Shown here in pieces: positions 57,155-64,000 of a stretch of 64,000 nucleotides of DNA; within the stretch, counting starts at the first letter, position 1; every line of letters starts with the position of its first letter. The stretch lies in NCBI GenBank assembly GCA_948144175.1, contig CANXME010000202.1, positions 1,823,253 to 1,887,252 of the forward strand, written 5' to 3'. The position numbers were made by a program, and so were the translations under genes. Under the pieces are notes generated by a model. It did no database searches. It saw nothing but the letters and a program-made list of their open reading frames with translations, and was not told where the DNA came from. The DNA is from Closterium sp. NIES-65 (taxonomy: Eukaryota > Streptophyta > Zygnematophyceae > Desmidiales > Closteriaceae).

Positions 57155-59094
57155 ATTTTGATCTCTTGGATTCGTATTGTTCCTCTTCAGCGTAGAGCTC
57201 ATTTACAATACAACCTCCCAGTTCTATGCCTGCGCTGTGATCGTGGGGTGAGTTTTCCTCCGGTCTCCTTGAGTACTTCTTTCGTGGGGAGTTCTTCACC
57301 CACTCGCTCATGCTTCCAGCAGAATGAAAACGCTGAGTGCCACATTGGCCTACTCACGGAGGTAGCCCGCATCTCCATGATCCATGCGGCTGCTCCCCAT
57401 TTCATGTGGCCGTTTGCGGTCCGATACGTCGCGCATCATCTGAACATTTGGCCCCGTGTTTCATAGTGAGAGGCATCACCTACAATCCTCTGTACGGGGT
57501 CGGTGGGCGATGCGTCGACGTTTCGGGTCTGGGGCGCGCTTGCCCTTGTTTGCAATCCTATCGCGGATAAGCTCTCTCCACACACTATTCGCTGCGTCTT
57601 CCTTGCCTTTCCCACAGACGCCCCTGACTGGCAACTTTACCACCTAGCCACCTGCTGCGTCATTTCTTCCCAAAATGTCACCTTTGACGAGTCAGACTGC
57701 TACTAACGTCTCTATTCCCATGGCAGGTGCCGCGTGTCCCCTCCCTTGCCTCTCTTCCTGGTTCCCAGTCTGCCCCATGTAGACCCCCTCCCCCCATGTC
57801 CTACTCCCTCAAGTGTGTCTCATGTCACCCCACTCCCCTCGGTTGTGCCTTTGGATGTCTCCTCAAACTCCTTTGGCCCGGCTGAGGGGGGTAGCCCTGC
57901 TGCTGACAACACAGTGGCCTCTCGCCGCCCGCCGCGCTTGGAGACACCTCCTGGCTTCCGCGTCGGTCGTCCTCACCTCCTTTGCAGGCTGTCGATGTGG
58001 ACTCTAGAGGCCCTGGTGCTGTTGGGGGTGGTGACTCTGGGGGTGCTGAGGGTCCTAGTGTTGGTGGGGTCGAGGGTGCTGCTGGTGGAGGGTCTGGGGG
58101 TGCATTGCAGCCACTGCCGCAGCGGCCGTTGTTTTGGGAGGAGCAGCCGTCGTTACTGCCACTTCCTGGAACTGCTGCTGGAGGTTCTTGGGGTGCTTTC
58201 TCTGGAGATCCTACCGCTAGAGGTGCTTGTGGTAGTGGTGTTGGAGCTGGAGGTGCTGACTTTGGAGCTGGAGGTGCTGACTCTGTGTTGGTCGTGCTGG
58301 AGCTCGAGGTGTTCCCAGGACTGGTGTTCGTCTTGGAGGAGCTAGGCCTAGGGGTGCGTCGCAGCCGCTACAGCATCGGCCGTTGTTTCGGGAGTAGCAA
58401 ACGTCATTGTTCTTGCTTCCTGAGTCGGCCCTTCACCACCTTCTTAGTCTCCTGCTTGTCTTTGCTGAGCCGTTTGCTACTGGTACTACTCCTCCTCTGT
58501 TGTTTCTGCCGCCTGACCTGTCTCAGGCACCGTTGCCTTTTGGTTCCCCTCTCCCTCCTTGTTACTCCCCAATAACCAACTACACGACCTAGCGACGGGA
58601 GCTTGCGTCTCGTCCTACCTCACCTGTTGCTTGGCCCCGTCACTACCGTGTGTGCCCTCCACCTGTACCAAATACTCACACAATGGCACTTTGTCCTTCC
58701 TCTGTTTCGTAGTCTGTTGTCATGCCGTTACCTCCCTTTTCTTCTCTTCTTGGCATTCCTGACCTTGTGTCTGACCCTACTCGTACTGCCTGCCCGACCA
58801 TCACTTGGTGTCTTGCCACGCTTGTGACAGACCATACTTTTTCCTCTGCTGATGCGTGTGCCTTGGTCGCTGATCTCACTGACTTTGTTGCTACTTCCCG
58901 ACTTGACTACCTCGCAAGTCTGGCTTTTAACTCTGCCTTGCCCTTGGCTATGATGTCCTTGAGGGTTGGAAGTTTGAGCTGGGGTACCTCGCGGCTTTTG
59001 TTCGTCTCATCTCGCTGCCATGCTGCTTGCACCTGAGGGAGATACGGATGCACTCGACATCCCGACCCCACGCACTTATGCTGAGGCGATCAGA
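57155..59094 (+). pseudogene. pol: Copia M integrase and linker remnant
   Basis: This is a heavily decayed forward copia. It begins at LISWIR of the integrase, then shows MIHAAAPHFMWPFAVRY, GDASTFRVWG, FPTDAPDWQLYH and FDESDCY in different frames. A Gly/Val-rich linker remnant (about 57980-58330) follows, then SADACALVADLTDFVATSRLDYLASL, and finally DIPTPRTYAEAI at 59050-59094. RT and RNase H are absent; satellite starts at once. Many stops in all frames. It belongs with the LTR and leader at 46334. Confidence 0.8.
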
Positions 59095-62036
59095 CCGGTC
59101 CATAGGACAATAAGTTAGTTGGTCCGAGCTGTCCAGTGGGCCAACAGGCCAATTGGTGCAACCGATCAATTGGATCAACAATCCAGTTGGTCGAGCTGGT
59201 ATTTTGGACCAACAGGCCAGTTCTTCCGACTGGTCCGTTGGACCAACATCCTAGTTGGTCCAACTGGTAGATTGGACCAACAATCCAGTTGGTCCGACCG
59301 ATCAAATAGACCAGCAGGCCAGTTGGTCCAACCGGTCCATCACACCAACATGCAAGATCAATCCAATCAATTTGTCCAGCAAGACAGTTGATCCAACCAA
59401 TCCATTGGACCAATAAGTCAGTTGGTCCAACTAGTCTATTGGACCAACAGGCTAGTTGGTCCAATCTGTCCATCGGACCAACGGGCTAGTTTGTCCAATC
59501 TTTTCATTGGACCATCAGGCTAGATGGTCAAACTGGTTGATTAGACCAACAAGCCAGTTGGTCCAACCGGTCGATGAGACCCACAACTTGGTTGGTCTAT
59601 CCAGTATTTGGGCCAACAGGCCAGTTCGTCTGATAGGTCCATTAGACCAAAAGGCTTGTTGGTCCAACGAGTCGATTGGACCAACCGTCTAGTTGGTCCA
59701 ACCGATCAAATCACCAATCGGCCACTTAGCTTAACCGGTCCATTGGACCAACATGATAGTTCAAACCCGCCTATTTTTCCAACAGACGAGTTGACCCAAC
59801 CATAATATTGGACGAATAGGTCAGTTGGTCCAACTGGTCCATTGGATCAATAGGCTAGTTTAGTTACTCATTCAATTGTACCATCACGCTAGATGGTCCA
59901 ACTATTTGATTGGACCAACAGACCAGTTGGTCCAACTTGAACGGTTGGACCAAGTTGAAACAACGGTCTATTGAACCTAGAGTCTAGTTGTTCCATCCGT
60001 CCATTGGACCAATAGGCAAGTTGGTCCAACCGGTCGATTGGACCAACAATTCGGTTGGTCCAACCAGTATTTTGGACCAACTGACCAGTTCATCCAATTG
60101 AACCATTCGGTCAAAAGACAAGTTAATCCAACCAATCCATTGGACCAACACATTAGCTGGTCCAACTTGTCCATTGGTCAATAGGAAGTTGGTCCAATCT
60201 AGCAATTGAACCAACATGTGTTTATCTAATCCAACCGGTCGATTAGACCAACTGACCAGTTGGTCCAACCGGTCGACTAGACCAACAGGTTACTTATTCT
60301 AACGATTCAAGTTGGATGAACAGGTCAGTTGGCCCAACCAGTTCATCGGACATGTAGGCCGGTTGTCTAGCCGGTCCATTGGACCTATAGGCCAGAGTGT
60401 CCAACCGGTCCATTTATCCAACGGGCTTGTTGGTCCAACCGGTCCATCGGACCAATAGGTCAGTTGGTCCAACTAGTCCATCGGACCTAGAGGCCGTTGG
60501 TCCAACCAGCCCATTGGACCTAAAGGCCAGTTGGCCCAACCGATCGATTGGATCAACATGCCGATTGGTCCAATGGGTCTATTGGACCAACTGGCCATTG
60601 GTCGAATGGGTCTATCGGATCAACTGGCAAGTTAATCCAACCGATCCACTGGACCAACATACCAGTTGGTCTAACAGGTCAACTGCACAAAATAGTCAAT
60701 TGATCCAATCGGTCAACTGGACCAACAGACCAGTTGGTCCGACCGGTCCATCGGTCCAACTAGCCAGATGGTCCATCCCGTCAATTTGACCAACAGGCCA
60801 GTCTGTCCAACTGGTCCAGTGGACCAATTCGATAGTTGGTCCATTGGGTCGATTGGACCAACAGGCCAGTTGGTCCGACGGATCGATTGAACAAAGATGT
60901 AAGTTACCCCGACCGGTTGATTGGACTAGCAGGCCAGTTGGTCCAACCAGTCGATCGGATCAATAGGTCAGTTGATCTAATTAGTCGATCAGACCAACAG
61001 GTCAATTGGTCCAGCCGGTCCATGGGACCAACAAGCCAGTTGGTCCAGCTGGTCCTTTGGACCAACAGGTCAGTTGGCCCAACGGGTTGATTAAACCAAC
61101 AGGCCAGTTGGCTATCGGACACACAAGCCAGTTGGTCCAGCCAGTCCATTGGACCAACAGGTCAGTTGGCCCAACGGGTCGATTGGACCAGCATGCCAGT
61201 TGGTTGGACGAACAAGCCAGTTGGTCAAACCGGTTGATAGGACCAACAATCCAGTTGGTCCAACCGGTCTTCTGGACCAACATGTCAGTTTGTCTAACCG
61301 GTCCACTGAACCAAAAGGCCAGTTTGTCCAATCGGTTTATTAAACCAATAGGCTAGTTGGTCCAATCCTTCTGGTGGACCATCAGGCCAATCGGTCGTAC
61401 CGGTCGATTGGACCAACAGGAAAGATGGTCCAACCGGTGTATTGGACCAACAAGGCACTTGATTCAACTGGTCCGTTTGATAAACAGGCAAGTTGGTCCA
61501 ACCGGTCCATTGGACGAACATGTAAGTTGGTCCAACCGCTCCATTGGACCAACAGGTCGGTTGGCCCAATCCACCCATTGGACCAACACGTTCAACTAGT
61601 CCAATTGGACCAACAAGTCAGTTGGTCCAACTGGTCCATTGGACCAACAGACCAGTTGGTCCAACCGATCCATTGTACCAACAGTCCAATTTTTACAACC
61701 GGTCGACTGGATTAACAGGCTAGTTGGTCTAACTGGTTTGTCGTACCAAAAATCCAATAGGTCCAACAGGTTCATTCGACCAACAGGCCAGTTGGTCCAA
61801 CTTGTCAAGTGGAGCAACATGCCTGTTGGTCTACCCAGTCCATTGGAGAAATAGGCCAGTTGGCCCAACCGGCCCATTGTACCAACAAACTGGTTGGTCC
61901 AACCGGTTCATTGGACCAACAGGCCGGTTGGTTCGACTGGTCCATTGGACCAACAGACCAGTTGGTCCAACCGATCAAATCAACCAACAGGATATTTGGT
62001 CCAACTGATCCATTGGACCAACATGCGAGTTCAAAC
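59095..62036. repeat. 34-bp satellite array, inverted
   Basis: This is about 2.9 kb of the same 34-bp unit as at 1-629, in the opposite orientation (TTGGTCCAACCGGTCCATTGG order). Units are diverged from one another. It cuts copia M on the left and is itself cut by the L LTR on the right. Reading frames up to 130 codons on both strands come from the stop-free unit and are not genes. Confidence 0.94.
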
Positions 62037-63130
62037 TGTTGGGTGCAAATTCACATTGCACGACATCCTGCCGTCTGTTTGTACGAGTATGCGTGTGCGA
62101 ATGCATTTGCGTGTGAATGGTATGTTTGTGTGTTTGTTTGCTTTCGCAATTTTCGCTTGAAGCATTTGCACGTACTCGCAAAATGTGCGCTTCGGCATAA
62201 CATTGTACGCGCTATGAACAGTACAAGCAGAAGGGACGAGCTCGCAAAGGAACCCAAGATGGAAGCTTTGCGGTTCAACTTACTTGATTGCGCAGATTCA
62301 GTTCTATCCAACTCGAAATTGTACTGTTTTGTTTGGTTGACTATAGTGTAGCAGGGCAGGCACTATAGGGGTACAATTTAGGTGAAGGTTGGATGTTGTT
62401 TGTCTGTATCTGCATGCTACAGGGCCAGGGGAAACCAGCGGAACCAGCATTTGGCTGGTTGGGCAAAGACAAAACAGGTTCTGTTTTTAGGACCTGAACC
62501 TGGTTGTTGTTTTCCCAGGTTGGAAAAACAGAACCAGAGGTTGTTCACCAACCTACCACCTGCTATTTTGTCCAGCCAGGTTGGTTCTGTTGCTTGGAAT
62601 TATTTGGGATCATCCCTGGTTGTTCCCAGGATGATTCCCAAGGTCCTTGCTAGCTAGAGCTATTTATTCCTTCTCTGTTTGTACCTGAATATAGTGAAAT
62701 GGATTCAAGCGAATTCCTTCCTTGCTGGAATTTCTTTTCTACGCGGTGCGACGGCGAAATGCTACCCGAGTCAACGCCAGTACGCTAGCACTCCAACGCT
62801 AGGCTAACGCTGTCCGAGCCATAACTTCGTAATGGCAGAACTTTTCGCGAGGCAACTTGGCTTATTTTAAAGCTCTTAGAGTGAGCTTCGATATAGAAAA
62901 TTCTCAGCTTAATCCGATCGACGGTCTGCACGATACGCTGCGCGACGTTCAAGGTACTCTTGCTGTTTTGACTAAGTCCCTCTTGATCCCTCTCTCTACA
63001 AACTCGGACCCGAGGATAGGGGCTGGTCTTGTACCAGGCACCCAAGGACCCTTGGAGGTGACCCCGAGGAGAGGTTTTAAGTGTGATAAAGTCTTAATAG
63101 CTTGAGTTTATTAGGCCCTTACACCAAACA
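62037..63130 (+). repeat. Copia L 5' LTR
   Basis: This 1094-bp LTR of the G/H family is close to identical with the H 5' LTR. The left flank is satellite (CAAAC just before it). A primer site TGGTATCAGAGC follows at 63134-63145. Confidence 0.95.
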
Positions 63131-63176
63131 AGCTGGTATCAGAGCTGCGTTATAGTGATCCTCGATATAGGTAGCT

Positions 63177-64000
63177 ATGGCGGGCAACACCTCGGCGGTA
63201 GCTGGTGAATCTTCAGCCCAAGATCGTAGCGGCAGCCATGATTCTGGTGTTTCTGCGCCAAGGGGAGCGCGAACAAGCCAGGGCTCGCTGATCAAGGAGG
63301 TGCTGAAAAACTTCACCGTCGAGAAGTTCAATGGTGAGGGCTATGATGATTGGGCCTGGAAAATGCAACTTTATTTCCGTCAAATCGGATTGCTGAAACT
63401 AATGATTGGGGAGGAGCCTAGACCGAGTGACCCCGCCCTTCAGGAAGATTGGGACGAGCGCGCCTCGGCTGGCTACTACTTGATGTCGCAGAGTTTGGAG
63501 CTGAACCAGCGTCACCACGTCATGCACCTGCTGCCGGAGGTTGAGTGCGGTCCGAAGGCGTGGACGGTGTTAAAGGAGCTGCACGCCCCGACCTCCGTTG
63601 TTGCAACATTGATGCTGGAGAGGGAGCTGTCCGCGTTGCGCCTGAGCGAGGGAGAGCCGGTGCAACCTGTCCTGGACAAATTGCGCGACCTCTACGCGAA
63701 GTTGGCGACCGCAGGAATCACCTACCCGGAGCAAACAAAGTGCTTGAAGATGCTCTCGCTGCTGCCGGAATCGTGGCTTCAATTTACGAGCGGATTGAGC
63801 CTGCCGCAGAACCAGAGCTTGTGGACGCTCGAGTGGGTGCGGACGAAGATTCTGGAGGAGGACTTCCGTCGCCGCCAACTGAGGGGTGGAGACGACGGCA
63901 GCAGCGGCTACGGGATGCAAGGGAGCCGACGTGGCAAAGGACGTGGCTTCGGTGGTGCTGGACGCGGTGCAAAGAAAGACGACGACTCCAACGACCAACA
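63177..64000 (+). CDS. gag: Copia L gag, cut by window end
   Basis: The ATG at 63177 opens the same Gag as H (MAGNTSAVAGE). It is uninterrupted to the end of the window, 274 codons, with only a few changes from H. It covers the capsid-like part and the Gly/Arg-rich stretch before the zinc knuckle. Whether the rest of the element is intact lies outside the window. Confidence 0.93.
   Translation, partial: MAGNTSAVAGESSAQDRSGSHDSGVSAPRGARTSQGSLIKEVLKNFTVEKFNGEGYDDWAWKMQLYFRQIGLLKLMIGEEPRPSDPALQEDWDERASAGYYLMSQSLELNQRHHVMHLLPEVECGPKAWTVLKELHAPTSVVATLMLERELSALRLSEGEPVQPVLDKLRDLYAKLATAGITYPEQTKCLKMLSLLPESWLQFTSGLSLPQNQSLWTLEWVRTKILEEDFRRRQLRGGDDGSSGYGMQGSRRGKGRGFGGAGRGAKKDDDSNDQ

Noticed and set aside
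59095..62036. Many Trp/Pro/Asn-rich open frames of 60-130 codons on both strands
   Set aside because: The repeat unit has no stop in any frame and its length is not a multiple of three, so such frames arise automatically.

Overview
The window is a nest of LTR retrotransposons and satellite DNA. I see no host gene, no rRNA or tRNA gene and no CRISPR array. It looks like eukaryotic heterochromatin from a green plant lineage. The pointers are plant-type Ty1/copia polyproteins, initiator-Met tRNA primer sites, a Ty3/gypsy pol carrying a cytosine-5 DNA methyltransferase (an arrangement I recall from charophyte algae), and a plant-type tRNA-Phe primer imprint. A streptophyte (charophyte) alga such as Closterium is my best guess, at low confidence.

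Layout. 1-629 and 29540-30684 are two pieces of one 34-bp satellite array, split by a Ty3/gypsy element (630-29539). The gypsy gag gene was hit three times: by a composite copia element A/B (1523-14246, target duplication CATAG), by a reverse-strand copia C (15778-22783, duplication GGTGG), and by an element that survives as a solo LTR (22844-23933, duplication AGCCG). Read across these insertions, the gypsy order is LTR, gag with zinc knuckles, aspartic protease, C5-DNA methyltransferase, RT, RNase H, integrase, LTR.

From 30685 to 42223 lies a degraded reverse-strand copia D/E. Its RT was split by a nearly intact copia F (32364-39716, duplication GGAAG, two 976-bp LTRs). 42224-45247 is a decayed relative of F (J). 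45248-46333 is a 37-bp satellite. 46334-46602 and 57155-59094 are the two ends of another decayed copia (M). Between them stand two copies of one copia family in opposite orientation: G (46603-51210, reverse) and H (51211-57154, forward, with one 1599-codon open frame). 59095-62036 is the 34-bp satellite again, inverted. 62037-64000 is the LTR and gag start of another H-family copy (L) that runs off the window.

Main points. (1) The gypsy element carries its own DNA methyltransferase domain. (2) Just inside its 5' LTR is an 18-nt segment perfectly complementary to part of that LTR, the layout of a self-primed (Tf1-like) element. (3) Copia F carries a primer-site imprint of tRNA-Phe that runs 39 nt, differs at nucleotide 58 (m1A in the tRNA) and stops at nucleotide 37 (wybutosine). 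(4) Most premature stops are TAG. The 11 that can be compared with a sister copy all arose at CAG/CTG trinucleotides, as expected from deamination of CHG-methylated DNA. All coding calls come from reading by eye; no alignment or database search was run.
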